This document shows, piece by piece, positions 1 to 8,856 of a stretch of 64,000 nt of DNA. The stretch is taken from assembly GCA_963834445.1 (NCBI GenBank), contig CAWIBU010000003.1, forward strand, positions 620,001 to 684,000. The letters run 5' to 3'. The position numbers were made by a program, and so were the translations under genes. The notes beneath the pieces were generated by a model, which was not told the DNA's origin, did no database searches, and saw nothing but the letters and a program-made list of their open reading frames with translations. Numbering within the stretch: the first letter of the stretch is position 1; each line of letters starts with the position of its first letter. The stretch comes from PALSA-350 sp963834445. GTDB lineage: Bacteria > Acidobacteriota > Terriglobia > Terriglobales > Acidobacteriaceae.

Positions 1-2
1 AA

Positions 3-3000
3 CTGTGGGCTCTGGCCTCGGTACTGAAGTTTCTGCTGCTGGAAGAGATCATCATGCAAGCAGATGGGGTGGTCAAAGAGCCGGACTCGCATACGGAGGC
101 TGGCGCCGAACTCTTGAAGGCACGCATGCGCAGCCTGCGCGATGTGGGTTATGCCGATTGGTTCACCCTGATCGAGCCTTTGGTGATCTACGACTCGGTT
201 CTGCAGCAAGACCCGGCCAATGCTTACAAGTTCATGGATTTTGACAGCCGGGAAGCTTATCGCAAACGCGTGGCCAAGATTGCCGGCAACTCCGACTGCT
301 CGGAGCTGGAGGTGGCACAGGCCGCGCTGGCGCTGGCGCTGGAGTCAAGGGAGAAGCATCGGGTAGAAGATCCGCGGTTGCGGACGCGCCGGGCGCACAT
401 CGGCTATTACCTGATCGATCACGGCTTCCCCCTGCTCTCTTCGCGGGTCGGCTATCGCCCTCGCTTCATCGATCGTATCCGCCTGGGGTTGTGGAACAAC
501 TCCGACGATTTTTATATCGGCGGCATTCAGATCATCACGGTTGTGCTGATCGGCCTGATCATTGCTCCGCTGGTGCCGACCTATCCGATTTTTGGCGGGC
601 TTACGTTGGCCTTTCTGCTGTTGCTGCTGCCGGCTACGCAGGGCGCGGTCGATTTGGTCAACAACACCGTGACTGCGATCTTTAAAGCGTATGCGCTGCC
701 TAAACTCGACTTCTCGAAGGGCGTGCCGCAGCCGTTTACGACGCTGGTGGTGGTGCCCACCCTGCTGATGAAGGAGAAGCAGGTGCGGGAGTTGTTTGAC
801 GAGCTGGAGGTGCGCTATCTGGCCAACCAGGATCGCAACATCCACTTTGGCTTGCTCACCGATTTGCCGGACTCGGTAACGCGGCCGCGGCAGAACGATA
901 CCGATCCCCTGGTCGATCTGGCGGTTCAGCTTACCGAAGAATTGAACGAGCGCTACGCCAATGCGGGCGCCGGCTCCTTTTTCCTGCTGCATCGCCACCG
1001 CATTTTTAATGCTCGGCAAGGGGTGTGGATGGGCTGGGAACGGAAGCGGGGCAAGCTGTTAGATCTGAACAAGCTGTTGAAGGGTCAGTTTGATCCGTTT
1101 CCGGTGAAGGCGGGCAATCTGGAAGCGCTGACGCATGCGCAATATGTAATCACGCTTGATTCCGATACGCAGCTTCCGCGGGGGACGGCGCATACCATGA
1201 TCGGCGCCATGGCTCATCCGTTGAATCGGGCGGTGATCGATCCTGAGCTGCGTATTGTTACCGAGGGATACGGCATTCTGCAACCGCGGGTTGGGGTGAG
1301 CGTGCAGTCAGCGTCGCGTTCGCGGCTGGCGGCGATCTACTCTGGGCAAACGGGCTTCGACATTTATACGCGCGCGATCTCAGACGCGTACCAAGACCTG
1401 TTTGGCGAGGGTATCTTTACCGGCAAGGGCATTTACGAGATCAATGCGCTGCACGCGGTGCTGGATCGCCGGTTCCCGCGCAATTCCCTGTTGAGCCATG
1501 ACCTGATTGAGGGATCGTATGCGCGGGTCGGCCTGACGACCGACATTGAAGTGATCGACGATTACCCGTCGCACTACAGCGCGTATACGCGCCGCAAACA
1601 CCGCTGGCTGCGTGGCGACTGGCAAATTGCTCAGTGGCTGTTTTCTAAAGTGCCGGATGAGTCTGGCCGGTATGTGCGCAACCCCATTGCTACGATTTCG
1701 CGCTGGAAGATCTTTGACAATCTGCGCCGGTCGTTGGTGGAGGTGTTTACCTTCGCGCTGCTACTTGCGGGCTGGCTGGGATTGCCGGGTGGCGCACTGT
1801 ATTGGACGGCGGTAACCCTGTTTTTGATGTTCGTGCCGACGCTGGTACAGTTTGTGTTCAGCGTGGGCCGCGCCTACTTCACCAAGCTGCCGGGCGCGAT
1901 GCGGGATGCGGTGAGCGGCTTTGGGCAAGGCACGTTTATCAGCCTGCTCAACCTGGTTTACCTGCCGCACCAAACGCTGCTGGCGCTGGACGCGATCATT
2001 CGCTCGCTGGTGCGCAGCTTTATTACCGGGCAGCGGCTGCTGGAATGGGAGACGGCCGCGGAGTCGGAAGCAGCGAGCCGGCGCACCCCGGTTGACCGCT
2101 ATCTTGCGTTGACGCCGCTGGTCGCGCTGGTGGTGGGGGTGCTGGTATTTCTGCGCCGCCCGCAGTCGCTGCTGGTTGCGCTTCCGATTCTTGTTTTGTG
2201 GGGCTTTGCCAGCGCCATCACCGCGTGGCTGAACAGTTCTCCGCAACAGACCCGGCCGCAGCTGACGGCGGAAGAGGATACGTTTCTGCGCCAGCTGGCG
2301 CTGAAGACGTGGCGCTTCTTCTACCAGTTTGGCGGAGCAGGCCACAACTACCTTATCCCGGATAACGTGGAGGAAGCCGGGTTGTTTGAAGCAGCGCGGG
2401 TGTCACCCACCAACTTCGGCTTGTTGCTGAATGCGCGCCAGGCGGCGAGCAAATTTGGCTACCTCACGGTTCCTGAATTCATCACGCTGACGGAGCGCAG
2501 CCTCGAGACCTACGACAAGATGGAGAAGTATCGCGGCCATATCTATAACTGGTATGACACGCGGACGCTCGCGCCTATCCGCCCGATGACCATCTCTTCG
2601 GTGGATAGCGGCAATCTGGCGGCCTCGTTCTATACCTTGCGCAGCGGCTGCCGCGGCATGTTGCGCGAGCCGGTGCTCGACCCGGGCTTGTTTGCCGGCA
2701 TTCGCGATCATTGGCAGTTGCTGATCAGCTTGCCCGATGCACCTGCTGGTTTGAAGGCGCTGGCGCCTCCGGCCGCGGGTGCCACAGTTGATGTGTGGAT
2801 CGCGTGGGTGCTGGCCACCGTGGACGCGCCGGAGTTTGCGGCGGTTGTGCCGGCCGGCAGCGAAGCGGAATGGTGGCTGGGCGAAACCCGCCGGCGCATC
2901 CAGGCGGTGAAGGAGCTGGTTCGGGATTACCTGCCATGGCTGCTGCCCAAATTCGCGCCGCTGTTCGCGCTGCCAGCGTTGCAAGGGACGGTCGAGGGTG

Positions 3001-4028
3001 CGGCAGCGGTCGTTACCGCTGGGGGCGCGGTCTTTGCTACCGATCTCGATGGCCGTCTTGCTCGGGCGGCCAGCAGCCTGGCCAACGGTTCGCCTGAGGC
3101 ACGGTTGGCGGAAGAGCTGCAGATCGCGTTGTTACCGGCGCGAGAGGGTTTGAAGGAGCTGACCCACGGATTGCAGGAGCTGGCCGGCGAGGCGATGCGT
3201 TTTGCGACGGAAATGGACTTTGGTTTCCTGATGGATAAGTCGCGGTTATTGCTGTCGATTGGGTATGAGATTGAGCGGCAGCATTTGCATCAGGCTTGTT
3301 ATGACCTGCTCTCGAGCGAGGCTCGCATTGCCGCGTTTATTACGGTGGCGAAGGGGGAGGCTCCGCAGCAAAGCTGGTTTAAGCTGGGGCGAACGCACAC
3401 CATGGCTTATGGGCATGCGGTGCTTATTTCGTGGACGGGGACGATGTTCGAGTACCTGATGCCGTCGATCTGGATGCGCAGCTACCCGGACACGCTGGTT
3501 TCGCGCACCTTGAGTGGCGTGGTGGCGATCCAACGGGCTTTTGGCCGGGAGCATGGTATTCCTTGGGGCATCTCGGAGTCGGGCTGGGCGGGGGTTGACG
3601 ACCATGGCCATTACCACTACCAGGCGTTTGGGATACCGCCGATCGCGCTGAAGTGGGACGCGGTGGCGGGGCCAGTGGTGTCGCCGTACTCCACTTGCCT
3701 GGCGCTGGGAATTGACCCGGTTGAGGCCATGCGCAATCTGAAGCGGATGGCGAAATTGGGTTGGGCCGGCGCTTACGGGTTTTATGAGGCGGCGGACTAT
3801 CAGGAATCGACCAAGACGCCGAAGCTGGTGAGAGAGTGGATGGCGCACCATCAGGGGATGTCGCTGCTGGCAGTGCTGAATTTGCTGTATGACAATATTG
3901 TGCAGGATTGGTTCCATGCGAATGCGCATTTAGAGGCGACGCAGTTGTTGCTGCATGAGAAGCCGGTGCACCGGGCAGCGCTTAAGGCGGAGTTTCAAGC
4001 GGCTCAGCCGCGTAAAAAGGCCAGCTAG
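3..4028 (+). CDS. Cyclic beta-1,2-glucan synthase-like glycosyltransferase, 5' end outside window
   Basis: The frame is open from the window edge through the first ATG at 54. The residues before that ATG (LWALASVLKFLLLEE) resemble the interior of NdvB/ChvB proteins, so this is the 3' part of a longer gene. Counting from 54, hydrophobic segments lie near residues 155-205, 565-640 and 685-730. A GT84-like catalytic region lies between them (VVVPTLLMKEKQVRELFDEL, then ITLDSDTQLPRG). A glycoamylase/GH144-like domain follows (NWYDTRTLAPIRP, SVDSGNLAASFYTL, WMAHHQGMSLLAVLN). Full-length relatives of about 2800 residues continue into a GH94 phosphorylase-like region; here the protein ends right after the GH144-like part with QPRKKAS and a TAG stop. 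The family makes cyclic or linear beta-1,2-glucans at the inner membrane for the periplasm. Family assignment is firm, product inferred. Confidence 0.85.
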   Translation: MWALASVLKFLLLEEIIMQADGVVKEPDSHTEAGAELLKARMRSLRDVGYADWFTLIEPLVIYDSVLQQDPANAYKFMDFDSREAYRKRVAKIAGNSDCSELEVAQAALALALESREKHRVEDPRLRTRRAHIGYYLIDHGFPLLSSRVGYRPRFIDRIRLGLWNNSDDFYIGGIQIITVVLIGLIIAPLVPTYPIFGGLTLAFLLLLLPATQGAVDLVNNTVTAIFKAYALPKLDFSKGVPQPFTTLVVVPTLLMKEKQVRELFDELEVRYLANQDRNIHFGLLTDLPDSVTRPRQNDTDPLVDLAVQLTEELNERYANAGAGSFFLLHRHRIFNARQGVWMGWERKRGKLLDLNKLLKGQFDPFPVKAGNLEALTHAQYVITLDSDTQLPRGTAHTMIGAMAHPLNRAVIDPELRIVTEGYGILQPRVGVSVQSASRSRLAAIYSGQTGFDIYTRAISDAYQDLFGEGIFTGKGIYEINALHAVLDRRFPRNSLLSHDLIEGSYARVGLTTDIEVIDDYPSHYSAYTRRKHRWLRGDWQIAQWLFSKVPDESGRYVRNPIATISRWKIFDNLRRSLVEVFTFALLLAGWLGLPGGALYWTAVTLFLMFVPTLVQFVFSVGRAYFTKLPGAMRDAVSGFGQGTFISLLNLVYLPHQTLLALDAIIRSLVRSFITGQRLLEWETAAESEAASRRTPVDRYLALTPLVALVVGVLVFLRRPQSLLVALPILVLWGFASAITAWLNSSPQQTRPQLTAEEDTFLRQLALKTWRFFYQFGGAGHNYLIPDNVEEAGLFEAARVSPTNFGLLLNARQAASKFGYLTVPEFITLTERSLETYDKMEKYRGHIYNWYDTRTLAPIRPMTISSVDSGNLAASFYTLRSGCRGMLREPVLDPGLFAGIRDHWQLLISLPDAPAGLKALAPPAAGATVDVWIAWVLATVDAPEFAAVVPAGSEAEWWLGETRRRIQAVKELVRDYLPWLLPKFAPLFALPALQGTVEGAAAVVTAGGAVFATDLDGRLARAASSLANGSPEARLAEELQIALLPAREGLKELTHGLQELAGEAMRFATEMDFGFLMDKSRLLLSIGYEIERQHLHQACYDLLSSEARIAAFITVAKGEAPQQSWFKLGRTHTMAYGHAVLISWTGTMFEYLMPSIWMRSYPDTLVSRTLSGVVAIQRAFGREHGIPWGISESGWAGVDDHGHYHYQAFGIPPIALKWDAVAGPVVSPYSTCLALGIDPVEAMRNLKRMAKLGWAGAYGFYEAADYQESTKTPKLVREWMAHHQGMSLLAVLNLLYDNIVQDWFHANAHLEATQLLLHEKPVHRAALKAEFQAAQPRKKAS

Positions 4029-4089
4029 GCGGGGCAGGGCTCCTTCTTTTCAGCGCTAGCTAGCTCCGGCCCCTAAAAAATGAGGGATC

Positions 4090-4113
4090 GGCAGTCGATT
4101 ATCCCACTCAAGG
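4090..4113 (+). repeat. Fragment of dispersed 'TTATCCCACTCAAG' repeat
   Basis: The segment ggcagtcgattatcccactc is shared with near-identical sequence at 12122, 30341 and 47041. In the first two of those copies it leads into the 105-108 bp MITE-like element. Here it stops at the left end of the insertion sequence, so only a fragment is present. Confidence 0.6.
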
Positions 4114-5679
4114 CTAGGAGTGTGTCTGAGTAATCGATCCCAGCATGCTGATTTGGGTCATTAGATTTCGGTTCAGGGCTTCCAGTTCGACCGCGAGGCG
4201 GCCGAGTCCTGGAGTCGGGGCGCTAGCGCGTGGGGGGGAAGTGAAATCGCCCCTTCCGCCAGCCCTTTCGAATGCCCTTGCGACACCCGTTTTTGCCGGT
4301 TTCATGCATAGCACATCCGATGCAGTTTCAAGATGTTGTGTGTGAGGCACACGAAGGCCCATTCGCCCTGTACTTTGATCAGACCTCGGAGCGAGAACCT
4401 TCGGAATCGGCGTACTTCCTTGATTTGGCCGAACACCGGCTCCACGATCGCTTTGCGTCTGGCATAGACCGCCTTGCCAGCCTTGGTCTGCAGCTTTCTG
4501 CGCATGCGATCGGTGCGCGTGGCCCCGTCGGGCAACGGACCGCGCGGACATTGGGCAGCCGCCTCGGAGTGCTTCTGGCGCTCCGTTGCTATATAGGCGT
4601 CTATCTGTTTGTGCGGTTCGGCGGCCGATTCCAGATACTCCAGGTTGCTGTCCGAGCAGTAGCCGGTGTCGGCCAATAACTCGTCTGGTAACTGTCCCGA
4701 CTGCTCTTCGATCGCCTGCACCATGGGCTGCACCTGCTCTTTGTCGTTGCCCGCCTGGGTCACGAACTGGCCGACAATCAGTTGAAACTCCGGCTCCACT
4801 GCGATTTGTGCGTTGTAGGCCTGCACGAATCCCTCGTTGCTCATCATGATCCGCGACTCAGCATCGCTGAAGTTGTACTGGTCTTTGGCTTCCGGCTTGG
4901 CCTGCTGCTCCGCTTTGCCTTTCGCCTTGGCTTTCTCCCGCGCCCGCTCTTCGACCGCCCGCGCCGCCTCGCGAATGCGCGCAAGACGCGTCTGCTTCCG
5001 CTGCAACTCTTCCGGCAGTTCATCGCCACGCTTGTCCTTGCCGAACAGCGTGTCCTCTTCCGCGTCGGTGGCCTCCGCCTTGGCCATCAGTTGTTCCACC
5101 TGCTGGCGAATGGCCTCTTCCTGTTCCTCCATCCTGGCATAGCTCATGGCCTTATGCTTGCTCGCGTTAGCCTTGATCTTGGTCCCGTCCACCGCCACCC
5201 GACCGAGTTTCATCGCCCCGGTTTCCAGAACAATCTTCAACACCTCCTCAAAAAAGCTCGACAGCGTTTTCAGATGGATCTTGCGAAAGTCCGAAATGGT
5301 GTGGAAGTCCGGCGCATTGCCCGCTGCCAATAGCCGAAACCCCACATCTTCCTGTAACTTCTGCTGTAGCTTGCGCGAACTGTACACGCCCACGCAATAG
5401 CCGTACACCAGCAACTTGGTCATCATGAGTGGATCGTACGGAGGCTGTCCCCGCCGCTCCTCGCCATACTCAGCATGCATCGGCGCCAAATCCAACTGGT
5501 CCACTACGTCGCTCACAAAGTAGGCCAAGTGTCCCTCCGGCAACCATTCACTCAGACTCGGCGGAAGAAGCAAATCCTGCTCTGGTAAGTAGGGGCGATA
5601 ACCTTTGGGCATACACCATTATCTCCCAAGTAAACCATTAGTCATGCACTTGGGAGATAATTCTCGGACACACTCCTAG
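4114..5679 (-). mobile_element. IS1182-family insertion sequence, apparently intact
   Basis: A full transposase gene is bracketed by inverted ends. The left end reads CTAGGAGTGTGTCtGAG from 4114. The reverse complement of the right end reads CTAGGAGTGTGTCcGAG from 5679. The palindrome CTAG at both outer edges may be a 4 bp target duplication rather than part of the inverted repeat. Left of the element is a fragment of a dispersed repeat. The right edge provides the TAG stop codon of the receiver-like gene that ends at 5676. The element is about 1566 bp and carries no other gene. Confidence 0.88.
4302..5612 (-). CDS. IS1182-family transposase
   Basis: A 436-residue DDE transposase, the usual size for IS1182-type elements. 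It opens with MPKGYRPYLPEQDLLLPPSL and a DUF772-like helical domain (about residues 40-115: YGEERRGQPPYDPLMMTKLL, YGYCVGVYSSRKLQ). Catalytic-core landmarks follow: VAVDGTKIKANASKH for the first Asp, a long charged Lys/Glu/Ala-rich coiled segment at about 160-250, LADTGYCSD for the second Asp, and VEPVFGQIKEVRRFRRFSLR with the Glu and the YREK-like basic stretch. There is no frameshift or stop, so it may still be active. It lies inside inverted ends at 4114 and 5679. Confidence 0.93.
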   Translation of the reverse strand: MPKGYRPYLPEQDLLLPPSLSEWLPEGHLAYFVSDVVDQLDLAPMHAEYGEERRGQPPYDPLMMTKLLVYGYCVGVYSSRKLQQKLQEDVGFRLLAAGNAPDFHTISDFRKIHLKTLSSFFEEVLKIVLETGAMKLGRVAVDGTKIKANASKHKAMSYARMEEQEEAIRQQVEQLMAKAEATDAEEDTLFGKDKRGDELPEELQRKQTRLARIREAARAVEERAREKAKAKGKAEQQAKPEAKDQYNFSDAESRIMMSNEGFVQAYNAQIAVEPEFQLIVGQFVTQAGNDKEQVQPMVQAIEEQSGQLPDELLADTGYCSDSNLEYLESAAEPHKQIDAYIATERQKHSEAAAQCPRGPLPDGATRTDRMRRKLQTKAGKAVYARRKAIVEPVFGQIKEVRRFRRFSLRGLIKVQGEWAFVCLTHNILKLHRMCYA

Positions 5680-6095
5680 TTCAGCGAGAGGGGCTTGGGC
5701 TTATCGTTGTCTTCGGCTTTTCCAAGGACTTGCTGGACGCCGCGGACGAGGGCTTCGGGGTTAAATTCGGCACGGATGATTTCGTCCGGGCAATCGCTCT
5801 CAATGGCGACACGATAATTGCAGACAAACGCGACGTGCTGATCAGGGACGATTTTTTTGATTGAGTCGCAAAGTTCCTGCGCGCTTTGCACACGGACATC
5901 GGACTCAACGTCGATCAGGATCAGATCGTAGTCCTCATGAGCAACATCATGGACGGTGTGCTGCGAGAAGAGCGTCGACTGCACTTCAAAACCGTGCAAG
6001 CGGAGAATTTCGTCGCGCAACCCCTTGATGGTTTCACGGCTGCTGACGTGGAAAATCCGCGGCCTTCCATGACTCCCAGTTGCGCTTGAGTGCAT
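5676..6095 (-). CDS. Receiver-like (CheY-fold) single-domain protein
   Basis: A 139-residue protein with the alternating pattern of a response-regulator receiver fold. It has FHVSSRETI as strand 1, YDLILIDVES with an Asp at the phosphoacceptor position, and HVAFVCNYRV as strand 4. The acidic pair normally found after strand 1 is missing (HVSSRE), so phosphorylation in the usual way is doubtful. It lies 47 nt downstream of nuoI on the same strand and is probably co-transcribed. Its stop codon TAG coincides with the outer edge of the IS1182-type element, so the insertion landed at or immediately after the gene end. No output domain is present. The fold is inferred and the role unknown. Confidence 0.75.
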   Translation of the reverse strand: MHSSATGSHGRPRIFHVSSRETIKGLRDEILRLHGFEVQSTLFSQHTVHDVAHEDYDLILIDVESDVRVQSAQELCDSIKKIVPDQHVAFVCNYRVAIESDCPDEIIRAEFNPEALVRGVQQVLGKAEDNDKPKPLSLN

Positions 6096-6142
6096 CAGCC
6101 GATGCTACCAGCACTCAATTGGTTTGCCTAGTAAATACCGCT

Positions 6143-6637
6143 TTATTTGACGGCATCCGCTTTATTTTCAGTGTGATGCGGCTGCCCGATAGAGGGAACG
6201 AGCATGTCTTGCTTACGGTAGATGAGGGTGGTGGCGTTGAGCGACGCGAGCTCGAAGCCGTGCCCGTGGGTGATGGCGTCCGTAGGGCAGGCTTCTACGC
6301 AGTACCCGCAGAAAATGCAGCGGTTGTAGTCGATGTTATAGACCTTTGCGTAACGCTCTGCGCTCGAAATTCTCTGCTCCGCCGTGTTCTCCGCTGCCTC
6401 GATGTAGATGCAGTTGGCCGGGCATGCGGCCGCGCACAAAAAGCAGGCAACGCATTTCTCCAGACCGTTTTCATCGCGCTGGAGCACATGGGCGCCGCGG
6501 AAGCGATCCTGGAAATGGGCGCCGCGGTTCGGTCCTGGTCCATCAGGATAGTTTTCCACCTCAGTTGGCTGCAGCATCTCGCGAAACGTGATGCTCATTC
6601 CTTTGGCGATACCCGCGATGTTGCGCACGATGGACAT
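6143..6637 (-). CDS. nuoI: NADH-quinone oxidoreductase subunit I (two 4Fe-4S ferredoxin-like)
   Basis: A 164-residue protein starting MSIVRNIAGIAKGMSITF. The open frame runs further upstream, but that part has no NuoI similarity. Two ferredoxin motifs are present, CVACFLCAAACPANC and CIFCGYCVEACP, each with the four-cysteine spacing of a 4Fe-4S cluster. Clusters of this type (N6a, N6b) carry electrons in the arm of complex I towards quinone. EMLQPTEVENYPDGPGPNRG before the first motif and the motif spacing are typical of NuoI. No other nuo gene is in the window, so the gene stands alone or is a second copy. A receiver-like gene follows 47 nt downstream. Confidence 0.9.
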   Translation of the reverse strand: MSIVRNIAGIAKGMSITFREMLQPTEVENYPDGPGPNRGAHFQDRFRGAHVLQRDENGLEKCVACFLCAAACPANCIYIEAAENTAEQRISSAERYAKVYNIDYNRCIFCGYCVEACPTDAITHGHGFELASLNATTLIYRKQDMLVPSIGQPHHTENKADAVK

Positions 6638-6925
6638 AGCAGAAGTATACGATGTTCCCGGATTATTCTCAGCCCCAGCGAGCTGAGTTCGAAGCATACC
6701 GTCGCTTTCGTGTACTGGATTGCTCAGCATGGCGGGCGGCAGCGTGGAAGACTGGATGCGCGAGTGCCTTAAAGGCCCGCGGCAATACTGCACCCTATGC
6801 GCTTTTGAAGTGGCTGGCCTGCGAGAAAAGTGGTCCGGCCGCGCTTTTTCACTGGGGCGCTGCAGACAATCTGCTGCTCGCCGCCGACCTGGCTAGCCGG
6901 CCCAATCCAGAGGAAAGAGGAATTC

Positions 6926-7117
6926 ATGGATGAGAAAGAACACGGCCACCACCACGAAATACACGCGCACCGCCCATACTGGAAGCGGGCTCATACGGAC
7001 TGGCGCTTTTGGGTTGCGGTGTTTTTTATCTTTGCCGCGTTGGGAATTTATGTGGTCACGGATGACCTGGCCTTAGTGCCGCGCAGCCAGCCATCGCTGG
7101 ATGCAATCCATCAATAA
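6926..7117 (+). CDS. Small His-rich single-pass membrane protein
   Basis: A 63-residue protein, MDEKEHGHHHEIHAHRPYWK at the start, then one membrane helix (WRFWVAVFFIFAALGIYVVT) and a short polar tail. The ATG at 6926 follows a strong purine-rich ribosome-binding site (gaggaaagagg). An in-frame ATG at 6830 is open but has no such site and encodes an unlikely leader. The His-rich amino end could bind metal or haem, but nothing shows this directly. It lies on the + strand 308 nt upstream of the Cyc2-like gene. Function unknown. Confidence 0.72.
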   Translation: MDEKEHGHHHEIHAHRPYWKRAHTDWRFWVAVFFIFAALGIYVVTDDLALVPRSQPSLDAIHQ

Positions 7118-7425
7118 CGTCGCAGCATGCAGCATAAAACCTGACGTATGCCGTTCTCAGTGAACGGCCCCTCCTCGAAATAACTGCAACGACTGTGCAC
7201 AATTGACCATATTACTCACCTCACTTCACGGGATAGTTGTCTTACGTGAGGAATAGATAACTTCGCGAGTGCCTCGCTTGCATGCATATCGCAGGCGCAG
7301 TTATTGCGCAGTTCGCACGTGGACACGCGGGAATGCGCGCCCATGAGTTCGTTGGACTGTTTATCGGCTTGCGGTGGACAGGATACAACCATACGGAACA
7401 AACCATAAGGAACAAGGGACGGCCA
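7118..7425. other. Intergenic leader upstream of the Cyc2-like gene
   Basis: There is no gene. A 7 bp-arm hairpin (GCCGTTC/GAACGGC, 7150-7168) follows the small membrane protein gene and could weakly terminate it. The frame of the next gene is open back to 7282, but the sequence before 7426 does not encode a signal peptide and is not counted as coding. Confidence 0.4.
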
Positions 7426-8745
7426 ATGCAAAAGCTGATGAGACTGGCGGTTGTGGTCTATCTTTTCCTCGGCTTCGAGCAAGCCTACGCAGTACCCAGT
7501 TTTGCACGGCAGACAGGGCTCTCCTGCAACGTGTGCCATAGTAATCCACCGGAGCTAACTGCCTTTGGACGCAACTTTAAACTCAAGGGCTATGTGCTGA
7601 CGGACATGACCGCCAACGACAAGGTGGGCAACACCAAGAGCCTGTTGCTATCCAAGTACATTCCGCTTTCGGCGATGATCCTGATTTCTAATACCTCTTT
7701 CCAGGCCAACCAGCCCGCGTCGCAGAATAACGCGGCAGCCTTTCCGCAGCAATTGAGTATCTTTCTGGCTGGCGGCTACGCGTCTCACTTCGGCGGACTG
7801 GCGCAGATCACCTATACCCATTCCGATGACCATTTTGGTATGGACAATACTGACCTGCGCTACGCGAACCAGGGCAAGCTTGGGGGGAAAGACTGGGCCT
7901 ATGGGATCACGCTGAACAACAATCCCGCGGTTGAAGACCTATGGAACAGCACGCCGGTCTGGGGTTTCCCCTGGATATCAAGCGGCTCCGGAGTGGGCCC
8001 GCTTGCGTCGCCTTTGATTCAAGGAGCATTGGGGCAGGACGTCGCGGGTCTGGGCGCCTACAGTATGTGGAACGACCATCTGTACACGGATGTGACGGTC
8101 TACCGCTCTGAGCACGCGGGGGCAGCGACTCCGGTGAGCGGAACAGGCCAGCCATACAACATCAGCGGGGTGGCTCCGTATTGGCGAGCTGCATGGCAGC
8201 AAACATGGGGCGACAACTACCTGATGTTGGGAACGTATGGAATTTACGCCAATTCGTTTCCCGGAGCGGTGACCGGACCAGAGGACCGGTACGTGGACCC
8301 TTCGTTCGATTTCCAATATGAGCGGCCCTTCGGTGCGAACCTGCTGGACGCGCATGGAACCTACATTCATGAAACATCGAACCTGGGCGCGACGTATGCG
8401 GCGGGTGGTGCGAGCACCGCGTCTAATCACCTGGATACCTTTAAATTAGACAGCACTTATCATTGGACTAATAAGTACAGCCTGACGGGGGCTCTCTTTT
8501 CGACCACGGGCAACACCGACCCTTTGCTTTACGCCGCCGCACCCATTACCGGCAGTAACAACGGTAAACCAACAAGCAGCGGTTATACTGCCCAGTTTGC
8601 CTATTGGCCGGTGCAAAACATCGACATCAATTTGAATTACACCGGATATTTAAAGTTCAACGGGGCCACTACCAACTATGACGGCGCCAACCGTGATGCT
8701 TCGGATAACAACACGGTCTACATGGCTTTGTGGCTGAATTTCTAG
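7426..8745 (+). CDS. Cyc2-like monohaem cytochrome fused to an outer-membrane beta-barrel
   Basis: A 439-residue protein with a signal peptide (about residues 1-22, ending EQAYA). It is followed by VPSFARQTGLSCNVCHSNPP, with one CxxCH haem c site at C34-H38, and then ELTAFGRNFKLKGY. This block closely matches the N-terminus of Cyc2, the cytochrome-porin of neutrophilic and acidophilic Fe(II) oxidisers (pattern A-P-FARQTG--C--CH----L--FGR-FK--GY). The remaining 390 residues are rich in alternating aromatic and polar residues and end ALWLNF; a terminal Phe is typical of outer-membrane barrels. It would sit in the outer membrane and pass electrons between the outside and the periplasm. A Rieske protein and a cytochrome b-c fusion follow at once. 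The substrate (iron or other) is inference. Confidence 0.72.
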   Translation: MQKLMRLAVVVYLFLGFEQAYAVPSFARQTGLSCNVCHSNPPELTAFGRNFKLKGYVLTDMTANDKVGNTKSLLLSKYIPLSAMILISNTSFQANQPASQNNAAAFPQQLSIFLAGGYASHFGGLAQITYTHSDDHFGMDNTDLRYANQGKLGGKDWAYGITLNNNPAVEDLWNSTPVWGFPWISSGSGVGPLASPLIQGALGQDVAGLGAYSMWNDHLYTDVTVYRSEHAGAATPVSGTGQPYNISGVAPYWRAAWQQTWGDNYLMLGTYGIYANSFPGAVTGPEDRYVDPSFDFQYERPFGANLLDAHGTYIHETSNLGATYAAGGASTASNHLDTFKLDSTYHWTNKYSLTGALFSTTGNTDPLLYAAAPITGSNNGKPTSSGYTAQFAYWPVQNIDINLNYTGYLKFNGATTNYDGANRDASDNNTVYMALWLNF

Positions 8746-8755
8746 GGTACATCGT

Positions 8756-8824
8756 ACAGCAGGGGCTAAAGCCCGACGTATCCTCAATCACTTACGGTCC
8801 GACTAAAGTCGGGCCCTAAAACAG
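8756..8824. repeat. Pair of REP-like hairpins between the cytochrome-porin and Rieske genes
   Basis: Two short palindromes, GGGCTAAAGCCC (8763-8774) and CCGACTAAAGTCGG (8799-8812), are arranged in inverted relation (gggctaaagcccgac / gtccgactaaagtcgggcc). They have the form of a REP doublet and could attenuate or stabilise the polycistronic message. Confidence 0.55.
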
Positions 8825-8856
8825 GACGAATTTTCCGTAGCTTGCCAGGAGACAGC

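Noticed and set aside
345..1019. A 224-residue open frame on the minus strand inside the glucan synthase gene
   Set aside because: Its Arg/Gln/His-rich composition is that of antisense to GC-rich coding DNA, and the plus-strand protein is clearly recognised.
6080..6772. A 230-residue plus-strand frame across nuoI
   Set aside because: It is antisense to a gene with two clear ferredoxin motifs, and has no motif of its own.
6652..6933. A 93-residue plus-strand frame upstream of the small membrane protein
   Set aside because: It overlaps the nuoI leader and the next gene's ribosome-binding site, and its composition is not protein-like.
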